This document shows, in pieces, positions 51,030-63,207 of a stretch of 64,000 nucleotides of DNA. Source of the stretch: Sambucus nigra (taxonomy: Eukaryota; Streptophyta; Magnoliopsida; Dipsacales; Adoxaceae); NCBI GenBank assembly GCA_949130495.1, contig OX422216.1, forward strand, positions 97,285,967-97,349,966. The letters run 5' to 3'. How positions within the stretch are numbered: position 1 is the first letter of the stretch; each line of letters opens with the position of its first letter. The notes under the pieces were generated by a model that saw nothing but the letters and a program-made list of their open reading frames with translations, did not search any database and was not told where the DNA came from. The position numbers were made by a program, and so were the translations under genes.

Positions 51030-52235
51030 CTTACTTGAAGGATGGAGAGTTGCTCATTAAACGAGTAGATGAGATATACTTGAAGAAAAAGGTTGCTCGC
51101 TTATACCTAGTTAAATGATATTTATACAGGAAAGGATATAACGAGAAGGCCTTAAGGTGTGTTGCTAAGGAAGAAATGGCAAAAGTTTTAAAGGACGCTT
51201 ATGAACCCTTGCACATGGGTGGAGCCAAGATATACGATCAATTGATTATTTTATGGTATTATTGGCCCACAATGGAAGTTGACTCCATCAACTTTGTGAA
51301 ATGGTGTAAAGCATGTCAAATGTATGGGAATACGATACATGCCCCATCAGTGAGCTTGCAGAGTTTAGCTTCTCCTTACCCTTTCACACTTGGCATTTGA
51401 TCTAGTGGGAAAGATCACCCCAGTTTCTTATGGAAAGGCTTTGATCCTAGTTTTTACAAAACTTACACCAAATGAGCATAAGAGATTCCTATAATGAGGA
51501 TAACGGATAATGGGGTTTAGCATCATCTGCAGGTTTAGCATCCCAAAGGTCATTCGTGAGTACATCATCTACAGGCTTAGCATCCCAAATTTCATTCTCA
51601 CAGATAATGGAAAATATTTTGTGTGCAAGGGGATGGGGTTGCTAATAGACAAATGCAAGATCATCCATAATAACTATACTATTTCCTATCCAAATGGGAA
51701 TGGGTAAGCAGAAGAAACTACCAAAACCTTAATCAACATTCTGAACAAGATATCTCATAGGAGTTGGGATTAAAAACTACCAATGGTTTTATGGGCGTAT
51801 ATAATTTCGAAGAGGAAACCAACTAGTTTTAATCCTCTCTCTATTGTCTATGGAACATAAGTTATAATGCTTGTGGAGCTGCAAGAATGGATTTGAACAA
51901 TGATTTAATACTAGACCCAATTCATGTGCAATTGGAGGCCTTGGATTAACATAGGGACAAAGATAAAGAAAACTTCAAGGTTTACACCCAGTAGTAACTC
52001 TCGCGATCTTACGATAACTTAGTCAACCCAAGGGAATTCCAAGTTGGGGACCTAGTTCTTCGATAATCCACTCGTCATTTGAGGAGCATGTCAGCCTCAA
52101 AGTTCAATCCTAATTGGGAATGACCGTTTGTGGTCAAAGGAGTGGGAAAGTCAGGGTATTAGCAGATCTCAGAGCTAGAGAGCCATTGACTCCGATCCAT
52201 CAATTGCGAATGGATGAATATTCATGAGGTATTTA
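51030..52235 (+). pseudogene. Integrase of Tat-like element II
   Basis: The zinc finger H2C2 is readable: DAYEPLHMGGAKIYDQLIIL with the two histidine-side residues altered, and WCKACQMYGNTIHAP with both cysteines. The core has IPNFILTDNGKYFVCKGMG with the second catalytic Asp (TDNG), YTISYPNGNG (usual Y.PQ.NGQ.E), and TLINILNKI. The region MVLWAYIISKRKPTSFNPLS, IVYGT matches the W..R...TPF...YG motif. A segment near 51510-51600 is duplicated: CATCATCTGCAGGTTTAGC and CATCATCTACAGGCTTAGC precede two partly similar copies of CATCCCAAA. Several stops make it inactive. The frame ends in LRSINCEWMNIHEVFKKF-like sequence. Confidence 0.75.
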
Positions 52236-52369
52236 AAAAATTTATACTTTATTGTTTATGGAATTAAAAAATTTCTTCTACGAAAAGAAAAGGCTTTCCT
52301 CTATATGAGAAATGTTTAAAAGATGCCAAGTTTATGATTGAATGAATACAATTGCTCTTGTTCGGTAAT
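52236..52369. other. 3' flank of integrase with left target site
   Basis: Non-coding, ending GTAAT at 52365-52369. The matching GTTAT is at 61632-61636, on the other side of the solo LTR. Confidence 0.5.
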
Positions 52370-54636
52370 TGTGACACCCCGCCTATTCTAATCCTGAGTG
52401 ATCGGTCCATTATTAAATTAAACATGAATCATTAATGGTGTCACTCTTAGCATCACTGTCGAAGTTCAATTTATTTTACTAATACTCTAATGGCCGGTGT
52501 GAAAATTTAATCTTTATCATTAACATGTAATAATATAATTGGATAAACCATATCATTTTCCATTTCCATGCACATAACAATGAATAATGAGATAACGACA
52601 TAAATAAATAGCTGAGTCTGGAATAACACTCCAGAAAAAATCCATATACAATTATCGATAAGTAAAGTCTAAATTAATACGGAAATAACGGTAATTGAAA
52701 AGTCTTTGAATATAATATCCAACTAAGAGTGGGAGACATGCCCGACAGAAATAAATAAGAACAACTAAGAGCTGAATAAATGTGGAGGCATCTAATAGCA
52801 AGGTCCTGTAACTTCCACAACAGCTACATCACGTCAAAGGTAAGAACTCCTATGTCGGGCATCCCTATGACTGGGCAACTAATATTTGTTTTACAAAAAG
52901 GATTTGAAAAGGTTCAGAGGACAAGTAAAACAGTTTGAAAAAGTTAAGTGTTTAAAATGCATCAAGATAAGATATTAAATATATGTTAGTACCGCGTGCC
53001 GTCACTTGAGATCCTCACCCGTCAACTAATATGCACGCCTAACATACTACTCTAACCCACCTAGTTATGCTACCTGCCAAACTAGTCTCGCTTACATCTC
53101 TTCGCGTCTAATCATTTATAGTGCCCACCCGTATTGCCCATATAATACGATACTACCTTTTCTAATTCTTTATATTCACTAGGAATTACCAGTAAAAGAT
53201 TTACTTCTCATGCACTTTGGTTAATTTATATATCACTATCCATCTTAATTACTAATATGCTCGTAGTAGTATCAATCACACGTATATACACATAAATAAC
53301 TCTTATCATATATATGTATACATCACCCCTAGGTGGAGACTTGCGGTGCGGGCATAATCTGCTATCAAGTCCTGGTACATCACGTACTAAATAAGGACAT
53401 TGAGTTGGGTAATCTCCCTTGAACCATAAATCAAATCACACAATATTAGAGGTGAACATAGTTCTAAGCCTTTGGGATATGATCATACCTAACTCAACCC
53501 AAATGACCGGTCACACCCTTATTCACACAAGTGGTGCTCAATCCCTAAGTTCTATGTTGTGAGATACAAGTCAATATCCCCCCAAATAGGCTCATCAGAA
53601 TTAGACTGTCCACGACACGAAACCTCCTGTGATAGCAAGTAGCGTAGGTATGATTACACATACAATTCAAACAATAGGTATACACACAAACCATATATAT
53701 ATATATATAATCATTATAGGTATACACGTAACCTATATCATATACTTCATACGTAGTATAGTAACTCTCGAATATTCTACGTAGCATAATATTTCTTATT
53801 GTATAATCCCGAGTATTTCCCAATACCCAAATGGTTGTCAATTGTCCCTTAAGTAAACTCAGTAGGTATCCCACTCAAGGCCTACTAGTCTTGATCCTAC
53901 ATTCCCCTAATTTTCCATTACAAGAAATCATTATCCGAATAAGCTTTTATTACCGTTAAGATTAATCAATTTTAGCCTTAAGCTCTCCTTGTGTGACTAA
54001 CCTTAAACCCAACATTTGCCTATTGGTCATTAAGATGTCTCCCATTAGGCTTTAAAATGACATCAAAGGTTAACCCAATCGTTTCCCATGAGTTCTAAGA
54101 AAAAAAGGAAAAAATTGTTCAATTCTGGGAAACCTAATCGATTCGGCCTTGGTTCGAATCAATTCACTTTTCGATTTGAATCGGCCAAGGAGCTGAATCG
54201 ATTCACTGTAATAGGTATCATCTTCTCCATTTAACTGTTATGGGAATTCACCATTTTCAGTCCTCTAAACCACCATTACACTATCCCAAACTCCCAACCA
54301 AAGGTCTCAAACATAATAGTATCATGTATAAACGATTTTTAACATAATAGGATCATTAGATCTATAAAGAACAACTTTAAATTGGATTAAATCAAGATTA
54401 ATCTCTAAAAACCCTAGAATATCATTTTTAATCAAGAACTTCAATATAATTTCAGATTTCTTCACCAATTCGTGATATTTCTCATCAAATTCTTACTACA
54501 TGTATAAGGGATCAAGTCTATCAACATTCCTACCCAAGAACATGATTTATATCCTTAAATTCAAATCCAAAAGTCGTGAAATTCATAAAGTAATCATCCT
54601 AATCTAACATAGATGGTATATCAAATCATAAATCAG

Positions 54637-56128
54637 TGATCAAGGGTGAAAAGCGATGCGCGTCAAGCGCCGATCGTTGTTTTCATTTCACCTCCTCAAT
54701 ACAAACAACCTAAATTACGACTACACTCAACGGGTGAGTATAGTGGTAAGTCGGGTATCGAAAATCCACAGAGACGAGTTGCTAGAATTTATAGGATTTA
54801 ACACTCCAAAATAAAAGTGTAAAAGATAAATTACAATCTAAAAAGGAAAAGACGCATAAAAGAAAAATATTAATCTAAGCGTGGGAAAATAAAGATAGAT
54901 TAAGAAAGCGAGTAAAAATTATAGGTTGCGTCGAATATCCCTCATCAGAGTTAATTAGTATAAAATGGTTACATGGGTCAACGAGTTATTACAAATGCGT
55001 CTCGTTTCGATAGTTAATTGAACCAAGGGTTGTCACACCCCTAAATTCGCATAAATGCCTAATCCGATTTTGGCGTCAACAAATACCCCAAAAATTATGC
55101 GCGCAAGGTCATAAGCACGGAACATACATGATATGCCCCGTGAAATCCCCTAGGCGTAATAACTAGGACAACGCACTCGAAATAGACCCCTAAACTCCAT
55201 CACCAAAGCAAAGCAACATGTCAACCCGGAATGAGTTCAATCCGGCACAACCTAGACTAACTTAGCTAGAAAGAATGTAAAAAATGCGGTAAATAAATGC
55301 AATAAAACTACACTAGAAAGCAAGGAAAGAAAGCATGTAAATCTAATAAACAAAGCAAGAATTAAGGAAATACAACTTATATTAATGGAGAGGTAAGATG
55401 AATAGTCAACTTACAAACCCAATTGGGTGTCAATCCAAGAAGAAATGAAGAACTCTTCAAAAACCCAAACCCTAAGCTAAAACTAACCTAAAACGAATTA
55501 TATTACAAGAAATCTGATATTTACAAATAAAAAGGTTTATATAGTAAGTGGAATTAAATTAGAAAAGAAAAGAAAAGGCAAAATATCTGCAGAAAACAGT
55601 GATCGATCGATCAATCAAAAGGATCGATCGATCGATGGTAAAAATCATATCCCACTGTCTCAGCTCGAGGGCAAAAACTGAAGGATCGATCGATCGATCC
55701 TTTTGATTGATCGATCGATGGCTACATATCTACACTTATTCCTCTTGTTTTGGTTGGTTTGGTTTTCCCTTCTGCTAAACCTCCTGTAACTTCTTCATAC
55801 GCACTCGGAATCGCACACCGTTCATGGCCACATGAAGCTTGCGAGGAGGGCTATAACATCCGTGAGATGTTGGGCCAGGTGCCTAAGTTGTGGAATGATT
55901 AAAATGCCCTCGAACATGCGATTGCGTACGGAACTTGAGCGGAATGCGTTCGAACTTCATACTTAGTACCTAAATACCTATAAAAGCCCAATTATACCTC
56001 ATATAACATGTTAACAATATAAACCGAGGTTGTCTGATTAACGGGCTTAAATATGGAGATTAAGGCACCTGAGAGGGCTAAAATGCATAGGTTCGAGGGA
56101 TGAAATACGCAATATTTGCGTCGTATCA
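54637..56128 (-). repeat. 3' LTR of the Athila-like element
   Basis: 1492 bp, from TGATCAAGGGTGAAAAG to GCGTCGTATCA. It contains the 35-bp perfect hairpin (55602-55719) and the TATA-type sequence at 55536-55543. Confidence 0.9.
55602..55719. repeat. Perfect 35-bp inverted repeat (GATC-rich hairpin)
   Basis: The arms are 55602-55636 and 55685-55719, exact reverse complements, with a 48-bp loop. Each arm is built from GATCGATC repeats around the segment AATCAAAAGG. The partner LTR keeps the right arm (about 60518-60555) but has lost about 24 bp of the left one. The site lies a short distance upstream (minus strand) of the TATA-like sequence. Confidence 0.9.
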
Positions 56129-58229
56129 CACCCCTAACTTACACATTGCTAGTCCCTAGCAATGAAATAGGATGCAAAAAGAACTACAAGCAAACCAAAA
56201 GCAGGAGATAGTACAAAAGTATGGTATAAAAGCATAAGGCCACTTTCGCGGGAGATTCAATTGCATTTAGCGTATGCAATAAACCGTTAAAACCCTAGGT
56301 TACCCTAGTGGACGAGTGTCGTCTCGTGAGGGTTTTTAGGGATGATACCCACAAACATCACATGGTTTCCTCAAAATATGCCCAACCCAACATGCGACAA
56401 GACCAACAATAGCGAACAAGATTTCATACGCATTATTAGCACATTGAACGGATTCAAACAAAAGTCCGAAATCATTAACATTATAGAATGCACCTCATAG
56501 AATTGAAACCTTAAAATGTGGGAGGGGATCGATCACATGCAAAGTGTGATTTGGCAAAACTTATATAAACCGGATAAGCGTTAAAGCAAGCATATATTCA
56601 ATCCTCACGGGCATTACACTCATCAAGCGAATTCACTCGATAGAGGGAGGTAACACACGGAACATGCGGGCATAAAGAGTAATTGTAAGTGGAAACTTGG
56701 CCGCACATATGTCACAAATGAAGAACGCTATATATGAAATTAAAAATTATAATCTCAATTAAAGATACCGCTCATTAAAAGAGGCAAAATGTATTTTCAC
56801 AGATTATCAAAACTATTTAAACCTTTGAATTACATCTACTTAAGATCACATAGGACTGTAATAAGGTTGTAAAGTAGGTTTGGCTAGGGTATGAAATGAA
56901 TGAATGTATATACGGATTCAGAGTGTTTGGAAATAAAAACTTAGAATAATGGGAAAATGCGGGCAACAAGCATTAAATATAGCGATGGGGAGAGCAATCA
57001 AAGCTTATTGAACTATATACATAATATTTACAGACTTTTTATTTCTTTTCTTCTTTTTCTCATGTTTTCTTTTGTTTTCTTTTGCTTTTTGCGTTCTCTT
57101 TTTCTCTTTTTCACTTTTTCTTTTCAACTTTTCACACTCTCATATGCCTAAATTGCAACAGCAAAACAGCAACAACATTCAATCCCAACCAACATTCCAA
57201 ACAAAGGTACGAAAGGTGTATGTATGGTATATAACTCCAATGCGGAGTTGGTTATAGGATTGGGGTATGAAACGAAAGGCTAATATTTAGGATCAAAGGG
57301 GTTGACTAGGGTAAACATAGACGGTGAGGTCAAGGTCAATATGGTTGATATAATAAAGATGGCCTATGATCATTTCACAAAGTTTACACAATTCTCGAGT
57401 CAAAACAATATATGAAAATCATGATCAAGTAATACATTTCAAGATATAAACTCAATTAATGAACGATCAAATGAAAGAATAGAGAGATTACCGATGAATG
57501 TAACGTTTTCAAAGAGGAAAAAATAGTGTATAACACTCACAAATGACGAAAGGTACCAAGCTTACTCGGTGTAAGTATATACAATGCAACAAAAGATTAC
57601 CGAGTTATAAAAATCTTAAACCAAATCAATATAACAAGAAAACGGCATGTGCTCATGGGATTAAAGTTTAATTCATGAAGTTATTCATAACATCAATAAG
57701 TGAGGACTAAAGTCTAATGACTTTTAAAATCGAGAACATGCATCTTTGAGTTGTCTATTGGATCGGGCAATTATTGAAATTTATCATCGAAAACAAAGAC
57801 AAAACGCCCAAAAAGGAGAAAAAGGAAGAAAATATTTTTGAAAATTTCAATTTTTCTTAGAAAAGCATACTAAGTAACTAGCATGTGAGCAAAAACATGG
57901 ACTAAATAAATAAATGGATAGAATATCCCACACCCCCAACTTAAAACCTGACATTATCCTCAATGTTAATTAAGAACCAAGTTAAAGAGAGGAAAAGAGC
58001 GATATTACCTAAAAATGGAACGATCCCCATAAGAACAAATCCAAAGAATCTATAAAACAAGTAACAAAAAGTTAACTAATTACACTAGACTAAATTAAAA
58101 AAAGAAAGAAAAAATAAAAAGAAAGAAAGAATAAAAATCTAACTATATACAACCTACTATTTAGGCTTCACACTAACTATACACTAGAAGTCTAAATAGC
58201 TGAGGGTCCATCGAAAAAATGATTTGACT
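56129..58229 (-). other. Non-coding 3' internal region of the Athila-like element
   Basis: The minus strand includes the GAGGATAATGTCAGG...AAGTTGGGGGTGTGGGA phrase (about 57925-57965), collinear with 30988-31023 in copy C. A T-rich run lies at 57040-57130. No coding match in any frame. Confidence 0.6.
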
Positions 58230-59285
58230 TTATAGGATAACCGGTGTACCCTCACATACAAGCATGCCCTCCAAAAAATATGAATTTTGTTTGAACAACG
58301 GAAGGCATGTGTAAGGCGTAAGAAAGGAACCATTGTCAATTAAAAGTTTTGGAGGGACGATGGGGTATTTTGATTTAACGGGCGACAAAAACAGGTGGGG
58401 ACCGAGAAAAACTGAATATCCTCCCAAGGATTTTGAAATTGGAATGGGAGGGGTCGCACACGAAGGCAAAGATGCGTTCATGGAAGGCGACTCGAGCAAG
58501 TACTCCTCATCGGCGAAAAGGTTTAAAACATTAAAGTTTGAAACCGAATCATCGGGTACTTGTGACGATGTGATAACAGAAAGTGAAAATGGGAAGGAAA
58601 GAAATTCAAACTCAAGAGATGAGTCATCATCGCTTGAAGATTGAGTTTCAAAAGAAATACGATCATTTTCAATGAAATGTTCTTCTTTGGGGGCCAAAGA
58701 AGAAATCATTTCATTGCAAATAGATATTACGTCATTTTCATCCTCACTTTGAATATCTATTACGCAATGGGCAAAGTCAACAATGGTTTGTTCCAAAGTA
58801 GGCACAAAGTCCTTATTTGGTTCAAAACATTCCTCGACTTCAAAAGTCTCGGAAGCAAAATCGTCGTCAGACTCAAATAATAAATCCAATTCATGTTCCC
58901 ACAAATGATTTTCTTCCCGATAACGATTTTTAATTTTCTCATTTTCAATCATACGCAAGCCCTTACCGAAAGTCATACGCCGAGGTGCGGATACTTAAAA
59001 ATGGGAACTTTGAAAATTATCATCGGACTTAAACTCATTATTACAAGAATTTTGAAAACTATTGCAATTCGTTTCAAAATTGCTATTATAAGGAGGTAAA
59101 GGCCCAAAATCATTATCATAATCATCAAAATTCCCATAACCCAAGTTTTGATTTTCGTAATACTCGCCCAAAGTCATATTTGAATTTTTAATTTTTTGGG
59201 ACTCTAAGTATTCACTGAAAGTCATAGGATTACGAGCATTTTGAGAATTATAACAATAATTACCGAAAGAATTGGAATAAGACAT
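58230..59285 (-). pseudogene. Unrecognised acidic protein of the Athila-like element (copy AB)
   Basis: The minus-strand frame from ATG at 59285 to a stop at 58230 is the counterpart of the ORF at 29635-30621. It opens MSYSNSFGNYCYNSQNARNP, keeps MTFGKGLRMIENEK, the acidic block ESDDDFASETFEVEECFEPN, and ends NSYFLEGMLVCEGTPVIL. One nonsense codon near 58993 (TAA where copy C has CAA, after QSSHF) splits it into 97 and about 255 codons. The C-terminus is about 25 residues longer than in copy C because copy C has an extra base there. Each copy therefore has a different lesion, which fits an ORF that was once intact in a common source. No known domain was recognised. Confidence 0.6.
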
Positions 59286-59460
59286 TCTTACCCCAAAAAT
59301 GGCTCGAAATGGCGAATTCCACAAAGATATGCGCGCGAGAGAAATTCAAGCGTTTCTAAGTGCTCAAATGTAGAAGTCCTGCAAAAAGGTTAGCCAAAAA
59401 ATACAAATAGAAAGAAAATACTACGAAATACTAAATCAAATAAAGTCTAAAACAAACTCA

Positions 59461-59481
59461 TCCCCAGCAACGGGGCCATTT
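59461..59481 (-). other. Primer binding site, tRNA-Asp type
   Basis: Minus strand AATGGCCCCGTTGCTGGGGA directly follows the 5' LTR. It matches the Athila-type TGGCGCCGTTGCCGGGGA with two changes. Confidence 0.75.
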
Positions 59482-60963
59482 TGATCGAGGGTGAAAAGAG
59501 ACACGGGTCAAGCGCAGATCATTGTTTTTGTTTCACCTCCTCAATACAAATAACCTAAATTACGACTACACTCAACGGGTGAGTATAGCGGTAAGTCAGG
59601 TATAAAAAATACACAGAGACGAGTTGCTAGAATTTATAGGATTTAACACTCCTAAATAAAAGTGTAAAAGATAAATTACAGTCTAAAAAGGAAAAGATGT
59701 ATAAAAGGGAAATATTAATCTAGGCGTGGAAAAATAAAGCTAGATTAAGAAAGCGAGTAAAAACTATAGGTTGCGTCGAATATCCCTCATTCGAGTTAAT
59801 TAGTATAAAATGGTTACATGGGTCGACGAGTTATTACAAATGCGTCTCATTTCGATAGTTAATTGAACTAAGGGTTGTCATGCCCCTAAATTCGTATAAA
59901 TGCCTAATCCAATTTTGGCGTCAACAAATACCCCAGAAATTACGCACGCAAGGTTGTAAGCACGGAGCATACATGATATGCCCCGTCAAATCCCCTAGGC
60001 GTAATAACTAGGACAACGCACCTGAAATAGACCCGTAAACTCCATCACCAAAGCAAAGCAACATGTCAACCCGGAATGAGTTCAATCCGACACAACCTAG
60101 ACCAACTTAGCTAGAAAGCATGTTAAAAATGCGATAAATAAAAGCAATAAAACTACACTAGAAAGCAAGGAAAGAAAGCATGTAAATCTAATTAACAAAG
60201 CAAGAATTAAGGAAATACAACTTATATTAATGGCGAGGGAAGATGAATAGTCAACTTACAAACTCAATTGGGTGTCAATCTAAGAAGAAATGAAGAAGAA
60301 CTCTTCAAAAACCCAAACCCTAAGGCTAAATTAACCTAAAATGAATTATATTACAAGATATCTAATATTTACAACAAAAAGGCTTATATAGTAAGTGGAA
60401 TTAAATTAGAAAAGAAAAGGAAAAAGAAAAGAAAAGGCAAAATATCTGCAGAAAACAGGGGATCGATCGATGGTAAAAATCATATCCCACTATCTCAGCT
60501 CGAGGGCAAAAACTGAAGGATCGATTGATCGATCCTTTTGATCGATCGATCGATGGATACAGGTCTGCACTTATTCCTCCTATTTTGGTTGGTTTGGTTT
60601 TCTCTTCTACTAAAACTTCTGTAACTTCTTCATACGGACTCGGAATCGCGCACCATTTGCAGCCACGCAAAGCTTGCGAGGAGGGATACATCTTCCGTGT
60701 AGATGTTGGGCCAGGTGCCTAAGTTGTGAAATGACTAAAATTCCCTTGAACGTGCGATTGTGCACGAAACTTGAGCGGAATGAGTCCGAACTTCATACTT
60801 AGTACCTAAATACCTACAAAAGCCCAATTATACCTCATATAGCATGTTAACAATATAAACTGAGGTTGTCTGGTTAACGGGCTTAAATATAGAGATTAAG
60901 GCACTCGAGGGGGTAAAATGCATAGGTTCGAAGGATGAAATACGCAATATTTGCGTCGTATCA
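59482..60963 (-). repeat. 5' LTR of the Athila-like element
   Basis: 1482 bp, TGATCGAGGGTGAAAAG to GCGTCGTATCA, highly similar to the 3' LTR. The main difference is the shortened GATC arm at about 60461-60472. A TATA-type sequence is at 60383-60390. Confidence 0.9.
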
Positions 60964-61631
60964 ATGAGCAAGATAAACACTTGCCTCAATTCGAAAGGCT
61001 AATTTTTTCAGAAGTGATGGTGGGATTTGTGTTCTCCTCTTCCCGATCTATAATTCGGTGGCAGTGGTGGTGCAAGAAGGTGATTTTTGGCCTTGGAATC
61101 CTAAGAACACATCTCCTTCTCCCTCTTGTGACTCTCCCCTTGGTTTGGTAACTTATAACCTCAATTACCTTTACGTGATAGCAAATATAACTCTCTAATT
61201 TTCGTGGGTTTATTTTCTCCAAAATTTTAAAAGACCAAAATACCTTTCTGGGATGCTCATTTGGTCTAAAAGTGCTACATGACCCAAACTAAACCCCTAG
61301 GTAGACTTTTTTGGCTATTTCGGACACACTGGCACACTCGAAATGACCATATGGAATATCGAAAGTGAAATTACATTTTATTTCTTAAATTCAGTCCTAA
61401 CATAACCGACACACGCGTCTTTACTATATTTACTGTAACTGTCGTATTTCTCACTCACGACAATCACAATATTTTCTTATCATTACTATTACTCATTCAG
61501 TAAGTAATATTCAATATAAATAAATATTAACCCTTTTCTCGCTAATTAATATTTGCTTTAAGCCGGATTAATTTATCAATTTAATTTAATTAATCCCAAT
61601 ATAAAAATCATTAAAATTACGGGGTGTTACA

Positions 61632-62249
61632 GTTATGATAAGCGGTTTCTTCAAATTTTGTAATGCCATGATAATTCATGTATGTTGTGTTATAGCCAAA
61701 GCTATATTTTTAATGTACCCGCTCGTAATATTTCATGAGGGGATACGTTTTCAAGTTAGGATTTTATTATTTTAATAACCAAATATAACGAGCAAACCAA
61801 TCTAAGAATTTCCAAAGTAAGGGGGGAAATATTTCATTTTTTACAACACATTGCTTGTAATATTTTAAGGGGATGTGTTTTGAAGTTTATTATCACATTG
61901 CTAAGAGAAAAATATAGTGAGCAAAGCAAGAACTCCCAAAGTGTTAGGGAAAATGTTAATTTTATCAAGTGCTCACTCGCTCATAAGTGTTTAGTGAAGA
62001 AACAAAAAACATAGCCAGTAAAAGAACAAAAGATCCCGAAGTATAAGGTAAATACAATAAAGTACTTAACAAATTGCATAATTTACTCGAAGGCAATAAA
62101 AGAAAGTGCAAAATACATAAGGAAAATAATAATACTTGATATTTTATTTCATAAAATTGCCCACATGAAGAGTAGGAAAAAGTATTATAAACATCCAAGA
62201 ACAAGAAAAGCAAAAGACTATACAAGTTAAACTTTTGTTACAAGAAAAA
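61632..62249. repeat. Diverged tandem repeats in 3' region of Tat-like element II
   Basis: Two to three copies of a unit of about 130 bp can be followed at about 61720, 61853 and 61970. They begin GCTCGTAATATTTCATGAGG or GCTTGTAATATTTTAAGG and close with CCAAAGTAAGGGGGG or CCCAAAGTGTTAGGG. They occupy the same place after pol as the 60-bp array in element I. Confidence 0.6.
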
Positions 62250-62935
62250 GAAGGTTCTCCTTCTCGTGGAAGATTTACAAAAAAGGTCCCATCTCTCACT
62301 TCGATTATTCTCCAACTTGGGATATTTGAGAAACACTCTCCTCCTCATCAGAAAAAACATAACTTAGCTTAACTTCAAGAGATTTTATTTGTTCCCTTAG
62401 AGTGGTTGCTCACTAAAGGTGGTCATCGGCCTTGGCTTTCTCAGCAGACTTGACCTTTAAGAACTTTTTTATAGAGTGATGAATAATGTGGAGAACAAAA
62501 AGCATTTAGCCAGTCCAACTTGAAATTATAACAATCCTCCAAGTATTTGATGGCAACAAGGAAGTGAAGAGTCTTAGTTAAAGTAATGTCATTTGGATGG
62601 GTAGCACTGAATCAGCATACTTGGTTAGCAAGCATTTTCAAATTGACAATAGTTATACCTTCAATATTTCAAACATGGTTGGTAAAATTCTTCGGATGGT
62701 GCTCGTATATCAAATCCATTATAACTATGTCCTCCTGGCGAATACGGTTTATAGGGTGCTCGGACCACAGTTCTTTCATACAATTATCTGAAGCGTCCAA
62801 CTCTAGCAAGTTAAATCGAGTATCCATCGAGTCCCCCATCAGAATAAACGTCCAATTGCTCATCACCTTTCTCATCCCCATTTATCTCAGAATGGATGGC
62901 CTCTAAGTCTTTCTCATTTTCCTCATGCCCTTCCC
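62250..62935 (-). pseudogene. Antisense coiled-coil ORF of Tat-like element II
   Basis: Minus-strand pieces: 62881-62669 MGMRKVMSNWTFILMGDSMD with DTRFNLLELDASDNCMKELW, SEHPINRIRQEDIVIMDLIY. Then, across frame changes, LTKTLHFLVAIKYLEDCYNF, KLDWLNAFCSPHYSSLYKKV, LKVKSAEKAKADDH and TLREQIKSLEVKLSYVFSDE, a Lys/Glu-rich helical end. Its position and direction match the minus-strand ORF at 36017-36585. Several stops (for example near 62413) make it a pseudogene. No domain recognised; the function is unknown. Confidence 0.5.
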
Positions 62936-63207
62936 CCTCCTAGCTTTATTTTTCTTAAGAAAATAAGGAGCATAATTACACCAAGCACAAAGAAGATTGA
63001 TTATTTAAAGGAATGCAACTTACTCATAAGCCTATGGGAGTTAGCATACTACTTGAGAGCCTACATTGTTCCCTCTCCTACCAGAAATAAAATATCATGG
63101 TTAAAATGATGCACAAGTCAATCCAGTGGTAAAGTGTAACCAAGAAAAGTGAATAACTCACTCTTTGCTTAAGAGAAGGATCCATAAAAGATCAAACATG
63201 GGCTTAA
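62936..63207. other. Non-coding, unassigned
   Basis: No recognised sequence. It lies between the antisense ORF and LINE-H and may hold the end of the Tat-like element II. Confidence 0.4.

Larger units (their letters stand above)
54637..60963 (-). mobile_element. Athila-like non-autonomous LTR element, complete (copy AB)
   Basis: Complete 6.3-kb element: LTRs at 54637-56128 and 59482-60963, internal region of 3.35 kb, near-perfect 5-bp target duplicates ATCAG/ATGAG. A purine tract AGTTAGGGGTG (minus strand) precedes the 3' LTR and a tRNA-Asp-type primer binding site follows the 5' LTR. It encodes only one ORF, with no RT, RNase H or integrase, so it depends on another element. Copy C at 27901 is a second, truncated member. 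Confidence 0.9.
52370..61631 (-). mobile_element. Solo LTR of the Tekay-like family, interrupted
   Basis: It starts TGTGACACCCCGCCTATTCT and ends GGGGTGTTACA. Without the inserted element (54637-60963) it is about 2.9 kb, the same size as the LTR at 9665-12626. It is flanked by GTAAT and GTTAT (4 of 5). No internal region is present, so it is a solo LTR made by LTR-LTR recombination. The sequence is a more distant subfamily than the 9665-18990 pair. A TCGA-rich inverted-repeat region lies at 54130-54205. Confidence 0.8.
43340..63207 (+). mobile_element. Tat-like Ty3/gypsy element II, interrupted
   Basis: The plus-strand order is LTR end, primer binding site, gag, protease, RT, RNase H and integrase (to about 52235), then 3' repeats and an antisense ORF (61632-62935). 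Two insertions interrupt it. LINE-G in RT (46921-49344) has a 13-bp target duplication. A solo LTR after integrase (52370-61631) has 5-bp near-duplicates GTAAT/GTTAT. The 5' LTR is truncated by LINE-E. The 3' LTR was not found; LINE-H begins at about 63208. The order pol, tandem repeat, antisense ORF is the same as in element I. Confidence 0.7.

Noticed and set aside
53545..53874. 109-codon minus-strand ORF
   Set aside because: It lies inside the solo LTR, is rich in Tyr/Ile from AT repeats and is not kept in the related LTRs.
58333..58880. Plus-strand ORFs of 103 and 79 codons
   Set aside because: They are antisense shadows of the acidic ORF; similar shadows occur opposite 29635-30621.
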